Shown: piece after piece, positions 16,392-25,949 of the stretch | Position numbering within the stretch: the stretch's first letter is position 1 | How the letters are laid out: the number at the start of each line of letters is the position of its first letter | Assembly (NCBI RefSeq): GCF_900142715.1 | Contig: NZ_FRBX01000005.1 | Span: 310,001-374,000, forward strand | Origin: Flavobacterium pectinovorum | GTDB taxonomy: Bacteria > Bacteroidota > Bacteroidia > Flavobacteriales > Flavobacteriaceae | Reading direction: 5' to 3' | Length of the DNA stretch: 64,000 nucleotides | Position numbers and translations under genes: made by a program | The notes under the pieces: generated by a model | Seen by the model: only the letters and a program-made list of their open reading frames with translations | What the model was told of the DNA's origin: nothing | Databases searched by the model: none

Positions 16392-16724
16392 TTATAATTC
16401 GTTTTTAATTTCTGTTAATTGTGTTTTTATGGTCTCTAATTTACGTATTATTTCGAATTTATCTAATGTTTTCTTTTGTCCTTCCTTCAAATGCGTTTTG
16501 GCACCTTCAAGCGTAAAACCACGTTCTTTAACTAAATGATAAATCAATTGCAGGTTGGTAACATCTTCCGGCGTAAACATTCTGTTGCCTTTGGCATTTT
16601 TTTTAGGTTTCAAAATGTCAAATTCGCTGTCCCAAAAACGTATCAAAGACGCGTTGACATTAAAAGCCTTGGCAACTTCGCCAATGCTGTAATATCTTTT
16701 ATCTTTAGAAAGTTCAATGTGCAT
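16392..16724 (-). CDS. MerR family transcriptional regulator
   Basis: 110 residues with a MerR winged helix: YYSIGEVAKAFNVNASLIRFWDSEF, then a FTPEDVTNLQLIYHLVKERGFTLEGAKTHL helix. The C-terminal coiled coil is very short and there is no effector-binding domain or Cys pair, so it is a minimal MerR-like protein with no visible ligand. It lies between the M23 peptidase and LemA genes on the same strand and may be co-transcribed with both. Confidence 0.9.
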   Translation of the reverse strand: MHIELSKDKRYYSIGEVAKAFNVNASLIRFWDSEFDILKPKKNAKGNRMFTPEDVTNLQLIYHLVKERGFTLEGAKTHLKEGQKKTLDKFEIIRKLETIKTQLTEIKNEL

Positions 16725-16771
16725 GATTCTTGTTTTTCTTATTTATTCCAAAATTACTACTTTTTATAGTA

Positions 16772-17749
16772 TTAATCTAATGACTGGTTTTCCTGATTTG
16801 CCATATGTGAAATAGCAACGTATTCAACAGCCGAGATATTTCCGTAATAAAAATTAAGCGGATTCACAACTTTTCCATCTTTATGTACTTCATAATGACA
16901 ATGCGGTCCTTCAGATCTTCCTGTACTTCCAACAAATCCAACAATATCGCCTCTTTTAACATGTTGTCCGGCTCTGCAATTGTATTTGCTTAAATGTGCG
17001 TACAAACTCTCATATCCAAAACCATGCCTGATCACAACATGATTTCCAAATCCCGAAGCTGCGTCATCGGCTCTTGCGACAACACCATCACCGGTTGCAT
17101 AGACAGGAGTGCCTGTAGGGGCTGTAAAGTCCATTCCGTTGTGCATTTTTCTCACTTTCGTGAAAGGGTCAATTCTATATCCAAAACCTGACGCGACACG
17201 TCTTAAGTTTTCATTTCGAACTGGCTGAATGGCAGGAATTGCCAGCAACAGATTTCCTTTTACACTCGCCAGTTTCAAAATTTCGTCTAATGATTTTGAC
17301 TGAATAGCCAATTGTTTTGAAAGTTTATCAATTCGTTTTGTTGTATTTAACACTAATTGCGAATTGTTGTAGCCTTCTAAATCCTTATATCTGTTAATAT
17401 CTCTAAAACCCGCTTTTCTAATAGAATCCGGAATTTCTGCTTTATTAAAATAAACTCTGTAAATATTGTTATCCCTGTCTTCAAGTGCCTCGGTTACAGC
17501 ATCAATTTCGTCCATTTTTTTATTCAAAATAGCATATTGCAATTTTAAATTTTCAATTTCACGTGCCTGTAAACGATCTTTTGGCGTTTCGAAGTAAGGA
17601 GTGTTTATTAAAAGCACAAAAATGAAAAATCCAAAGAGCGCCGCAGCCAGCAAAAACAGTAATGCATAACCGATTTTGATTCTTTTTCTGGTTTTTATTT
17701 TCGTATAAGCCAGATTTTCTGAGTCGTAATAATATTTTACTTTCGCCAT
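16772..17749 (-). CDS. M23 family peptidase (LytM-type)
   Basis: 325 residues. An N-terminal membrane anchor at ~27-50 (GYALLFLLAAALFGFFIFVLL) is followed by a coiled-coil region (~60-165) and a LytM domain at ~195-300. Zinc ligands are visible in HNGMDF (HxxxD) and HCHYEV (HxH), with a HGFGYESLYAHLS strand between them. The intact metal site suggests an active peptidoglycan endopeptidase. It is divergent from alaS. Confidence 0.93.
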   Translation of the reverse strand: MAKVKYYYDSENLAYTKIKTRKRIKIGYALLFLLAAALFGFFIFVLLINTPYFETPKDRLQAREIENLKLQYAILNKKMDEIDAVTEALEDRDNNIYRVYFNKAEIPDSIRKAGFRDINRYKDLEGYNNSQLVLNTTKRIDKLSKQLAIQSKSLDEILKLASVKGNLLLAIPAIQPVRNENLRRVASGFGYRIDPFTKVRKMHNGMDFTAPTGTPVYATGDGVVARADDAASGFGNHVVIRHGFGYESLYAHLSKYNCRAGQHVKRGDIVGFVGSTGRSEGPHCHYEVHKDGKVVNPLNFYYGNISAVEYVAISHMANQENQSLD

Positions 17750-17763
17750 ATTTTAAAATACCC

Positions 17764-17771
17764 TATTTTTG
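17764..17771 (+). promoter_or_regulatory. Possible -7 element for alaS
   Basis: TATTTTTG matches TAnnTTTG on the plus strand. The alaS ATG is 236 bases away, so this would give a long leader made of AT-rich repeats. Weak support. Confidence 0.3.
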
Positions 17772-17847
17772 CAGCTTGTAAAATAGTTTGTCGAACAAAT
17801 TTAATAAATGTTTCAGTTGTTGACAGCTTTTTTCAAGAATAAAATCA

Positions 17848-18000
17848 ATTAGATAATTGACACAATTAGATAATTAGATAATGTATGAATTAGCTTATTT
17901 ATTGTTTAAGGCAGTAAGTTTTTTAGTTAAAATTATCAGATTATCAAATTGAAATATTTAGTAATTTTCTAATTGACACATTATCAAATTGTCACATTAA
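17848..18000. repeat. AATT/GACACATT low-complexity repeat region
   Basis: The gap before alaS contains repeated words AATTAGATAATT, AATTGACACA and TTATCAAATTG. The same vocabulary recurs at 45475-45515, 45630-45662 and 46745-46790. Confidence 0.5.
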
Positions 18001-18006
18001 TAAAAT

Positions 18007-20643
18007 ATGAAATCACAAGACGTACGTAAACAATTTCTAGACTTTTTTAAGAGCAACGGACATTTAATTGTTCCTTCTGCTCCAATCGTTCTTAAGGACG
18101 ATCCAACTCTTATGTTCAATAACTCGGGAATGGCCCAGTTTAAAGAATATTTTTTAGGAAACGGAACACCAAAAAGTAAAAGAATAGCCGATACGCAAAA
18201 ATGTCTTCGTGTTTCAGGAAAACATAATGACCTTGAAGATGTTGGTTTTGATACTTATCACCACACAATGTTTGAGATGTTGGGGAACTGGTCTTTTGGT
18301 GATTATTTCAAAAAAGAAGCAATCAACTGGGCATGGCAATTATTGACAGAAGTTTATAAAATTCCAAAAGAAAATCTTTATGTTTCTGTTTTTGAAGGGA
18401 GTAAAGAAGATAATGTTCCATTTGATCAGGAAGCCTGGGATATCTGGAAAACATTAATCGACGAAGACCGAATTATTCTTGGAAATAAAAAAGATAATTT
18501 CTGGGAAATGGGAGATCAGGGACCATGCGGACCTTGTTCTGAAATTCACGTTGATTTACGTCCGGAATCTGAAAAAGCATTGGTTACAGGAAAAAGTCTG
18601 GTAAATAACGATCACCCTCAAGTAGTTGAAATCTGGAATAATGTATTCATGGAATTCAACCGTAAAGCGGATGGTTCTCTTGAAAAACTTCCTGCACAAC
18701 ACGTAGATACCGGAATGGGATTTGAGCGTTTGTGTATGGCGTTGCAAGGAAAAACATCAAATTATGATACAGATGTTTTTACTCCGCTTATCGAGAAAGT
18801 AGAACAAATTACAGGTTTAAAATATACATCTGATGAAGTAAAAAACATCAGTGAAGAACAAAATAAAACTAATATTGCGATTCGTGTTGTGGTAGATCAC
18901 GTTCGTGCGGTTGCCTTTGCAATTGCTGACGGACAATTGCCATCAAATACAGGAGCAGGTTATGTAATTCGTAGAATTTTACGTCGTGCAATTCGTTACG
19001 GATTTACATTTTTGGGTACGAAAGAACCTTTTATCAATAAATTGGTTGAAGTTCTGGCAAACCAAATGGGAGAATTTTTTCCGGAAATCAAATCGCAGCA
19101 ACAATTGGTTACCAATGTAATTCGCGAAGAAGAAGCTTCTTTCTTAAGAACTCTTGATCAGGGATTACAATTGTTAGATAATGTAATTGCACAAACTACA
19201 GGTTCTGAAGTTTCGGGAGCAAAAGCTTTTGAGCTTTATGATACTTTTGGTTTCCCAAAAGATTTAACGGCTTTGATTCTGAAAGAAAAAGGAATGTCTT
19301 TTAATGAAACAGAATTTGATGCTTCGATGCAGGAACAAAAAAATCGTTCACGCGCAGCATCTGAAGTTTCAACGGAAGACTGGACGGTTTTGATTCCAGG
19401 AAATGTTGAAACTTTCGTAGGTTATGATCAAGTAGAAAATGACGTAAAAATCACCAGAATACGTAAAGTAGATTCTAAAAAAGACGGAATTCTTTATCAA
19501 ATTGTTTTAGACAATACACCATTTTACCCGGAAGGTGGAGGACAAGTCGGTGATAAAGGAACTTTGGTTTCTGCAAACGAAACGATTGAAATCATCGATA
19601 CTAAAAAAGAAAACAATTTGATTTTGCATTTTGCAAAACAGTTACCTGAAAATATTGAAGCTGGTTTTGTGGCAAAAGTAAATAACGATTTAAGAGGTTC
19701 AACTTCTAAAAATCACTCTGCTACGCATTTAATGCATTTGGCTTTAAGAAACCTTCTTGGAACTCACGTAGAGCAAAAAGGTTCATTGGTAAATCCGAAC
19801 TATTTACGTTTTGACTTTTCGCATTTTTCTAAAGTTTCAGAGGATGAATTACGTCAGGTTGAAGCAAGTGTAAATGCGCAGATTGAAGCACAATTGCAAT
19901 TGGTAGAACACAGAAATATTCCGATTAAAGAAGCATTGGATAAAGGTGCAATGGCTTTATTTGGAGAGAAATACGGAGATAATGTTCGTATGATCGAGTT
20001 TGGTGAAAGTAAAGAGCTTTGTGGTGGAATTCACGTAAAAAACACGGCAGAAATCTGGCATTTCAAAATCATTTCTGAAGGAGCTGTAGCGGCTGGAATT
20101 CGTCGTATTGAAGCGATTACAGGCGATGCAGTAAAAGACTTCTATCAAAATCAGGAGAATACTTTAGCTGAAATAAAAGAAACATTAAAAAATCCACAGG
20201 ATATTTTAAAATCAGTAGCTTCTTTACAGGATGATAATGCAAAACTGAAAAAGCAAATCGAGCAATTGCTAAAAGAAAAAATAGGTGTTTTAAAAACTGA
20301 ATTAGAAAAAGATTTTCAGGAAGTAAACGGCGTAAATTTCCTTGCTAAACAAGTAGATTTAAGCATGGCATCAACTAAAGATTTGGCTTCTGCTTTAGGA
20401 AGTTCAAAAGCTGATTCTTTTGTGTTTTTAGCTTCAATTGAAGATGGTTTGCCAAATATTCATTGTTATATTGCTAAAGAATTAGTAGCAGGCAAAAACT
20501 TAAACGCAAATGCTGTTATTAAAGAATTAGGAAAATATATTGACGGAAACGGAGGAGGGCAGCCTTTCTTCGCATCCGGAAAAGGTAAAAATGCAAATGG
20601 AGTTGCTGAGGCTTTGGCTCACGCAATTGATTTTGTGAAGTAA
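18007..20643 (+). CDS. alaS: Alanyl-tRNA synthetase
   Basis: 878 residues, the normal length for a full class II AlaRS with aminoacylation, tRNA-recognition, editing and C-Ala domains. The N-terminus MKSQDVRKQFLDFFKSNGH and motif GMAQFKEYFLG are characteristic. The editing-site zinc ligands appear in NHSATHLMHLALR and CGGIHV. The C-terminus has the DHH-associated Gly-rich GNGGGQPFFASG motif. It is flanked by a repeat-rich leader and a fold-back repeat. Confidence 0.98.
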   Translation: MKSQDVRKQFLDFFKSNGHLIVPSAPIVLKDDPTLMFNNSGMAQFKEYFLGNGTPKSKRIADTQKCLRVSGKHNDLEDVGFDTYHHTMFEMLGNWSFGDYFKKEAINWAWQLLTEVYKIPKENLYVSVFEGSKEDNVPFDQEAWDIWKTLIDEDRIILGNKKDNFWEMGDQGPCGPCSEIHVDLRPESEKALVTGKSLVNNDHPQVVEIWNNVFMEFNRKADGSLEKLPAQHVDTGMGFERLCMALQGKTSNYDTDVFTPLIEKVEQITGLKYTSDEVKNISEEQNKTNIAIRVVVDHVRAVAFAIADGQLPSNTGAGYVIRRILRRAIRYGFTFLGTKEPFINKLVEVLANQMGEFFPEIKSQQQLVTNVIREEEASFLRTLDQGLQLLDNVIAQTTGSEVSGAKAFELYDTFGFPKDLTALILKEKGMSFNETEFDASMQEQKNRSRAASEVSTEDWTVLIPGNVETFVGYDQVENDVKITRIRKVDSKKDGILYQIVLDNTPFYPEGGGQVGDKGTLVSANETIEIIDTKKENNLILHFAKQLPENIEAGFVAKVNNDLRGSTSKNHSATHLMHLALRNLLGTHVEQKGSLVNPNYLRFDFSHFSKVSEDELRQVEASVNAQIEAQLQLVEHRNIPIKEALDKGAMALFGEKYGDNVRMIEFGESKELCGGIHVKNTAEIWHFKIISEGAVAAGIRRIEAITGDAVKDFYQNQENTLAEIKETLKNPQDILKSVASLQDDNAKLKKQIEQLLKEKIGVLKTELEKDFQEVNGVNFLAKQVDLSMASTKDLASALGSSKADSFVFLASIEDGLPNIHCYIAKELVAGKNLNANAVIKELGKYIDGNGGGQPFFASGKGKNANGVAEALAHAIDFVK

Positions 20644-20649
20644 TTTTTT

Positions 20650-20928
20650 AATCTCGCAAAGAGGTAGAGTCGCAAAGTTTTTTAAGCTTTGCGGCTTTTT
20701 TTTGTAGCGTGATTAAAGTAGCTTTTTTAATCGCGCAAAGATGCAGAGTCGCAAAGTTTTTATAAGCTTGTCTTTTTTTAAGTAGTTTTTTTTGAATCTC
20801 ATAAAAGCGCAAAAAAAATTAAAACTAAACTTTTGCGCCTTTGCGCGATTTTTATTTAAACTTAAAATATAGAAAAAGAAAAGCCGCAAAGCTTAAAAAA
20901 CTTTGCGACTCTACCTCTTTGCGAGATT
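20650..20928. repeat. Fold-back element with 50-bp perfect terminal inverted repeats
   Basis: Arms 20650-20699 (AATCTCGCAAAGAGGTAGAG...) and 20879-20928 are exact reverse complements by eye, separated by 179 bases. The interior carries another partial copy of the arm (GCAGAGTCGCAAAGTTTTT at 20741-20760) and CTTTTGCGCCTTTGCGCGATT words. The element fills the whole alaS-ABC gap; both genes converge on it, so its arms may also serve as bidirectional terminators. No ORF inside. Confidence 0.8.
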
Positions 20929-20949
20929 ATTTTTTGCAGCTAATAAAAC

Positions 20950-22695
20950 TTATTTGCGTTCCCCAATTTGCTGACGCCACATAGCGTAATACAAACCTTT
21001 CTCCACAATCAAATCCTCATGTTTACCTGATTCGATAATCTTACCTTGTTCTAAAACAAATATTCTATCAGCATGCATTACAGTTGATAAACGGTGGGCG
21101 ATTAAAACAGTGATTCTGTTTTTATCAGATATATTTCTAATTGTTGCGTTGATTTCTTCTTCGGTTATAGAATCTAATGCAGAAGTTGCTTCATCAAAAA
21201 TCAACAAATTCGGATTTCTTAAAATAGCTCTTGCGATTGATAAACGTTGTTTTTCTCCACCCGAAACTTTGATTCCACCTTCACCAATTGTGGTGTTTAA
21301 GCCATCTTCGGCACGGTTTAGTAATTTTTCGCAACTTGCTCTTTTCAGAGCGTCGTAAACTTCTTCATCGGTTGCATTGGGTTTTACAAACAATAAATTT
21401 TCACGAATTGTTCCGGAAAATAATTGTGCATCCTGAGTTACAAATCCTAATTGTTTTCTTAGGTCTAATAAATCAATATCAGTCGAATCAATTTCATTAT
21501 AAAGCACTTGCCCTTCTGCAGGGGTGTATAAACCAACCAATAATTTTACTAAAGTTGTTTTCCCGGAACCAGACGGACCAACAAAAGCCACGGTTTGCCC
21601 TTGTTTAATTTCAAAATTGATATTTTCAACAGCTTTGAATTTTGCTGTTTTATGCTGAAAACTTACATTAGAAAAAAGTAACGATTGAATTGCTCCAACA
21701 TGCTTTGGATTTTTTGGGCGGAATTCTTTTGGAGCACTTAGTAAAATTTTGAAATTTTCCATTGAAACTTTTGTTTCATTCAATGCAATGATAAAATTTC
21801 CTAATTCCTGTAAAGGTCCAAAAATGAAAAAAGTAAAAAACACCATTGTCAACAAATCGCCCACAATAATTTTTCCTCCAAATAAGAAATAATATAAAGT
21901 AAAAACAACACAAGTTCTTAAAAAGTGAACTGTTGTACCCTGAATAAAACTCAAACTTCTGATAAAACGGATTTTTTGTAATTCAAGCTGAAGGATTTTA
22001 AATGTATTTAGATTCAAACGTTTTTCTTCCTGATACGTTAAGCCAAGACTTTTTACAAGTTCGATATTTCGTAAACTTTCGGTTGTAGAACCCGCTAAAG
22101 CGTTCGTTTGATTAACGATTTTTTTAGATACAATTTTAATTTTTTTACCTAAATACGAACTAACTAAAGCAATAATTGGAGCCGTTACCAAAAAGATAAG
22201 CGAAATACGATAATCAATTCGGGCAACATAAAGAATTACAAATATAAATCCGATAACGGTTTGAAAGATTAAAGAAATAGAAAGCGTAATTAATTTTTCA
22301 GAATCAATACGTACTTTGGTCAATTTGCTTAAAGTTTCACCACTTCGCTGATCTTCGAATTCTGCATAAGGTAAATCGAGTGATTTTTTAATTCCGTCAG
22401 TATACATTTGCGCGCCTGTTCGCTGAATAACAACATTGGTAAAATAATCCTGAAAGTTTTTGGTAATTCTGGAAATCATTGCAGCACCAAGCGAAAGTCC
22501 TAACCAAAAGGACAGAGATTTAATGAATCCAATTTCGTTTCCTTTGTATTTATGCAGTCCAACACCGCAATCCTGCATTAATTTACCGGTAATAATAGAA
22601 TCTGATAAGCTGAAACAGATGTTAATAGCAGCCATAATCAAAGCAAAAAATAGTAGCATTTTATGTTTGATTATATAAGAATATAATAATTTCAT
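20950..22695 (-). CDS. ABC exporter, fused permease and ATPase
   Basis: 581 residues. Six membrane helices fall within residues 1-300. The nucleotide-binding domain at ~335-575 has Walker A GPSGSGKTT, Q-loop VTQDAQLFSG, signature VSGGEKQRLSIARAI, Walker B LLIFDEATSALD and switch AHRLST. This is a half-transporter that should homodimerise, in the MsbA/multidrug subfamily. Substrate cannot be inferred. It is monocistronic, with a TACTTTTG promoter close upstream. Confidence 0.93.
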   Translation of the reverse strand: MKLLYSYIIKHKMLLFFALIMAAINICFSLSDSIITGKLMQDCGVGLHKYKGNEIGFIKSLSFWLGLSLGAAMISRITKNFQDYFTNVVIQRTGAQMYTDGIKKSLDLPYAEFEDQRSGETLSKLTKVRIDSEKLITLSISLIFQTVIGFIFVILYVARIDYRISLIFLVTAPIIALVSSYLGKKIKIVSKKIVNQTNALAGSTTESLRNIELVKSLGLTYQEEKRLNLNTFKILQLELQKIRFIRSLSFIQGTTVHFLRTCVVFTLYYFLFGGKIIVGDLLTMVFFTFFIFGPLQELGNFIIALNETKVSMENFKILLSAPKEFRPKNPKHVGAIQSLLFSNVSFQHKTAKFKAVENINFEIKQGQTVAFVGPSGSGKTTLVKLLVGLYTPAEGQVLYNEIDSTDIDLLDLRKQLGFVTQDAQLFSGTIRENLLFVKPNATDEEVYDALKRASCEKLLNRAEDGLNTTIGEGGIKVSGGEKQRLSIARAILRNPNLLIFDEATSALDSITEEEINATIRNISDKNRITVLIAHRLSTVMHADRIFVLEQGKIIESGKHEDLIVEKGLYYAMWRQQIGERK

Positions 22696-22721
22696 ATATG
22701 AATTTAGATTTATGGAAGATG

Positions 22722-22729
22722 CAAAAGTA
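22722..22729 (-). promoter_or_regulatory. -7 element for the ABC exporter
   Basis: Minus strand TACTTTTG matches TAnnTTTG, 27 bases before the start codon. Confidence 0.6.
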
Positions 22730-22842
22730 GTGAATAGTTTTGCTTTGTAAAGTTGATTTTTAGTTTAAAAAACTATTAAATATTTTCATGTTTTTGATTT
22801 TCGATTATATTTGTTCAATTGATACTATATAACCTACTAAAA

Positions 22843-23646
22843 ATGAAAAAACTTCTATCTCTTTTTTTTGCTCTTGCATTGGTACTGACATCATGTTCAA
22901 ATGATGAAAGTTCTTCTACGGAAGATTCTTCTTCAGAAGATAACTCTGTATTACCTAAAACTATTTCTTATACTTATCCGGATATAATTTTGGGTACAAA
23001 TAGTATCAGTACAAATACCTATAATGGTAACAAGATCATAAGCAGTGTTAAAAATGATTCAAAAACAGTATTTACTTATGATGGTGACATAATTGTAAAA
23101 CAAGAACAATTTGATATTAATGAATTAGGGAATGAAATTAAAAGTGCAGAAGTTGAATATAGATATGAAAATGGTAAATTAAAGACCAGAATTTTTAAGG
23201 AGGATATTAGACCAGCATATCCTGATGGAGAGTATATTGAAAAAATCGTTTATATACATTCTTCCAGCCTTATTTCATATATTAATTATAATGTGAATAA
23301 AAATACAAAAGAAGAAGTTAAAAATAGCGAAGGAACTTTGACTTATAAAGATGGAAATCTCATCAAAGAAGTGCAAATTTCAGGATCATCGACAAGAACA
23401 AGAACCTATGAATATGATACAAAGCATAATCCTCTAAAAAATATTTTGGGATTTGACTTATTATTAAATGAAATTACTGCATTTGGAAAAAATAATGTTA
23501 TTAAAACCACAAGTGTATTAAGTGATTTTCCAACACAAGCAAACTACGTAACTACTTATGTTTATAACGATAGCGATTATCCAACCAAAAGAACATCATT
23601 AAGTGGGGGAGGATCTGTAGAATATGAAGTGGAGTACACGTATTAA
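22843..23646 (+). CDS. Lipoprotein, hypothetical, 267 aa (paralog 1)
   Basis: Start chosen at ATG 22843 because it begins a lipoprotein signal MKKLLSLFFALALVLTSC with lipid-modified Cys at residue 18; the frame is also open upstream to a TTG. The body is beta-rich with YxY/NGxK repeats reminiscent of YD/RHS-type strands (TYDGDIIVKQEQ, YRYENGKLKTR, TYEYDTKHNPLKN) and ends YPTKRTSL...VEYTY. A clear paralog is at 25036-25854, sharing the KNILGFDLLL segment and the C-terminal tail. Likely surface or periplasmic; function unknown. Confidence 0.8.
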   Translation: MKKLLSLFFALALVLTSCSNDESSSTEDSSSEDNSVLPKTISYTYPDIILGTNSISTNTYNGNKIISSVKNDSKTVFTYDGDIIVKQEQFDINELGNEIKSAEVEYRYENGKLKTRIFKEDIRPAYPDGEYIEKIVYIHSSSLISYINYNVNKNTKEEVKNSEGTLTYKDGNLIKEVQISGSSTRTRTYEYDTKHNPLKNILGFDLLLNEITAFGKNNVIKTTSVLSDFPTQANYVTTYVYNDSDYPTKRTSLSGGGSVEYEVEYTY

Positions 23647-23672
23647 GAATCTTAAAAGTTTTTAAAATACTA

Positions 23673-23709
23673 AAGTCCAACAGAATATTAAACCTGTTGG
23701 ACTTTTTTA
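23673..23709. terminator. Bidirectional terminator
   Basis: AAGTCCAACAG/CTGTTGGACTT stem with a T run on the plus side, located between convergent genes. Confidence 0.85.
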
Positions 23710-23724
23710 TTAGAAGAATTGAGT

Positions 23725-24867
23725 TTATATTTTTCCAGTTTTAGAGGACCATCTTACAATACCATTATGAATTAATTGAAGATTGCCATCATCTTTTAAA
23801 TGCAATGTTGCTCCGGGAAATCCAGTTGTATTACTTGTCCAGATTATGCTTGTAGGAAGCACACTAAGTTTTGAACCTTTAATTATAATATTTCCGGTTG
23901 TTGATTCGAAATAGCAACTTGGTTTACGACGATAAGAAGAATTTCCAACTTCCCAAATTGCTTTTTTTTCATCTAAATCAATAACTTTTAGAAGGCCTGG
24001 ATCAAATTCTAGCGAATATCTTCCATTAGGAGATTTTATACGTTTATCCCAAGGAAGATTGTATATACTTTGTCCCGATTCTAAAATAGATACTATAGGA
24101 AACGGGTACCACTTATTTATTGACTTTATATCAATTTTTGATAATTCGGTTTGCTCAGCTATACCAACTCCATCAGTTGTTAGAGAAGGATCTATATAGT
24201 AATGCATTATAGATAAAGGATCATATGTAGTATAATTTGTTTGTTCAGGACTTTTTATTACAAATCGATCTACTTCTTCTTTAGACCATTCACTATAATA
24301 CTGATATACCTTTGATAAATTCCAATTAATCTGAGCTATTGGACTTGCATTTTCATGGATAAGTCCCAATGCATGCCCAAATTCATGTAATATTGTTCTT
24401 CTTGAAGAGGCTTCATCACCAGTTAAAGTACCTAAACGCATTGTTTGTCTGTCTAAATCGCCATAAGCAGATCTCATTCCTAATTCTGACCAAGCGCCGG
24501 GAGTACCTATTTGGAAACCAATTCTAATATCTGCATATTCGTCTTTAGTTACATATTCAAATTTAAGATTTGCATACAAAGTCCATTGTGCTGCGATTCT
24601 TTTTACTTTTTCCTGAGAAGCGCTATCGCCATCCAAAAATTTAATTTTAATAGTTTGGCCCGGTTTCCATAATGGCCATTGTAAAATTGCGGCATCAGGC
24701 TTTGAAATGAAATCATCTTGTGAATTTATAAGATCAAAAGCGCACATATCTACTGCTTTTTTACCGGATGAAGGCGAGAATTGTTTACTGCTATTTTCTT
24801 CATTTTGTTGAGCGCAGGATGAAAATCCTAATGCTAAAAAGGCGATTATAATTTTTAATCTTTCCAT
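23725..24867 (-). CDS. Astacin-like (M12) metallopeptidase lipoprotein with lectin-like tail
   Basis: 380 residues. Lipoprotein signal with Cys at residue 18 (LGFSSCAQQ). The catalytic domain spans ~40-250, with zinc motif HEFGHALGLIHE at 161-172 (three His ligands plus Glu) and a downstream Met-turn SIMHYY. The C-terminal ~110 residues (SPNGRYSLEFDPG ... LKDDGNLQLIHNGIVRWSS) resemble a bulb-type mannose-binding lectin domain. It probably acts as a surface or periplasmic protease with carbohydrate tethering. It sits between two paralogous lipoprotein genes on the opposite strand. Confidence 0.88.
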   Translation of the reverse strand: MERLKIIIAFLALGFSSCAQQNEENSSKQFSPSSGKKAVDMCAFDLINSQDDFISKPDAAILQWPLWKPGQTIKIKFLDGDSASQEKVKRIAAQWTLYANLKFEYVTKDEYADIRIGFQIGTPGAWSELGMRSAYGDLDRQTMRLGTLTGDEASSRRTILHEFGHALGLIHENASPIAQINWNLSKVYQYYSEWSKEEVDRFVIKSPEQTNYTTYDPLSIMHYYIDPSLTTDGVGIAEQTELSKIDIKSINKWYPFPIVSILESGQSIYNLPWDKRIKSPNGRYSLEFDPGLLKVIDLDEKKAIWEVGNSSYRRKPSCYFESTTGNIIIKGSKLSVLPTSIIWTSNTTGFPGATLHLKDDGNLQLIHNGIVRWSSKTGKI

Positions 24868-25035
24868 GGTTTGCGGTTAATCAAAGTTAACACGCAATTT
24901 AATCATCAAAAGATTATTTCAGATACGTAATTTTCAGATATGTCTTAAAGTGTTGTAATTATACCGTATTGTGACGATTATTATTTAATAAAAACATGTC
25001 ATTTTACATGATATTAATCTTCAAAACAAACTATT

Positions 25036-25854
25036 ATGAAAACCAAATTACTTTATTGTTTAATAGCTTCTGTAGCATTAATCTTTGCTTCCTGTACAAA
25101 TGATGAAAATAGTGATAATAATAGTTCGATTCTGCCAAAAAGAATAACATATAGGGATAAAAACAACAAGATTTATCAAACAACAATTTTTAGTTATAAT
25201 GGTAATAAAATTGAAAGTATTTCTAGTGAAAATATATACATTGATTTTACTTATGATGGTAATCGTATAGTAAAAGAAAATCAATATAGGAATTATGGTG
25301 AAAGCCATACTGAAAAATCATATAGCTATTCAAATGATAATCTTAAAATTGTTACAAAATCATTAAACGGAAAAAAGACAAAATGTGTATATATTGATAA
25401 TGGTGATGGAACGATTAAAAAAGAAATATATGAAATTGATATCAAAACAGGAAAACAGTCAGAAAGTTACAGTATTGACATGTTGACATTTGAAAAAGGA
25501 AATATAATAAAATCTGTTTTACATTGGGCCGATGGAGCTTATATTCATACTTATCATTATGGTTATGATGTAAGAAATAATGCTTTTAAAAATATTTTAG
25601 GTTTTAATTTGTTGTTAGATCAAGCAAATTTAGGTTTTTCAGAACTTAACTTTTTTTCAATAAATAATATTAAAGAATATAGTGTATCTACAAGTCGCGA
25701 TCCAGAAATTGTTTTGGATCCTTATGATGGAATGGTATTTGAACCCTATTCTGAAAAAAGTGTTTATGAATATAACAAGCAAGGTTATCCAACCAAAAAA
25801 ACGTCTTACAATGAAGATGGATCAGTAAACGAAACGATCGAATACACTTACTAA
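25036..25854 (+). CDS. Lipoprotein, hypothetical, 272 aa (paralog 2)
   Basis: Signal MKTKLLYCLIASVALIFASC with lipobox Cys at residue 20. Same plan as the gene at 22843: YNGNKIES and TYDGNRIVKE strands, GYDVRNNAFKNILGFNLLLD, and a tail YPTKKTSYNEDGS...IEYTY. The two are diverged paralogs flanking the metalloprotease, which is on the other strand. Function unknown. A good terminator follows. Confidence 0.8.
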   Translation: MKTKLLYCLIASVALIFASCTNDENSDNNSSILPKRITYRDKNNKIYQTTIFSYNGNKIESISSENIYIDFTYDGNRIVKENQYRNYGESHTEKSYSYSNDNLKIVTKSLNGKKTKCVYIDNGDGTIKKEIYEIDIKTGKQSESYSIDMLTFEKGNIIKSVLHWADGAYIHTYHYGYDVRNNAFKNILGFNLLLDQANLGFSELNFFSINNIKEYSVSTSRDPEIVLDPYDGMVFEPYSEKSVYEYNKQGYPTKKTSYNEDGSVNETIEYTY

Positions 25855-25880
25855 TCAAAAAAAGTTTATTTTCATATAAG

Positions 25881-25908
25881 CCAAATACTTTCTGTATTTG
25901 GTTTTTTT
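25881..25908 (+). terminator. Terminator
   Basis: CCAAATAC, loop TTTCT, GTATTTGG followed by seven T, 26 bases past the stop codon. Confidence 0.85.
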
Positions 25909-25949
25909 ATTGGTGAAAATTGGTGAAATTCGTGTTTAAATAAAAAGCC

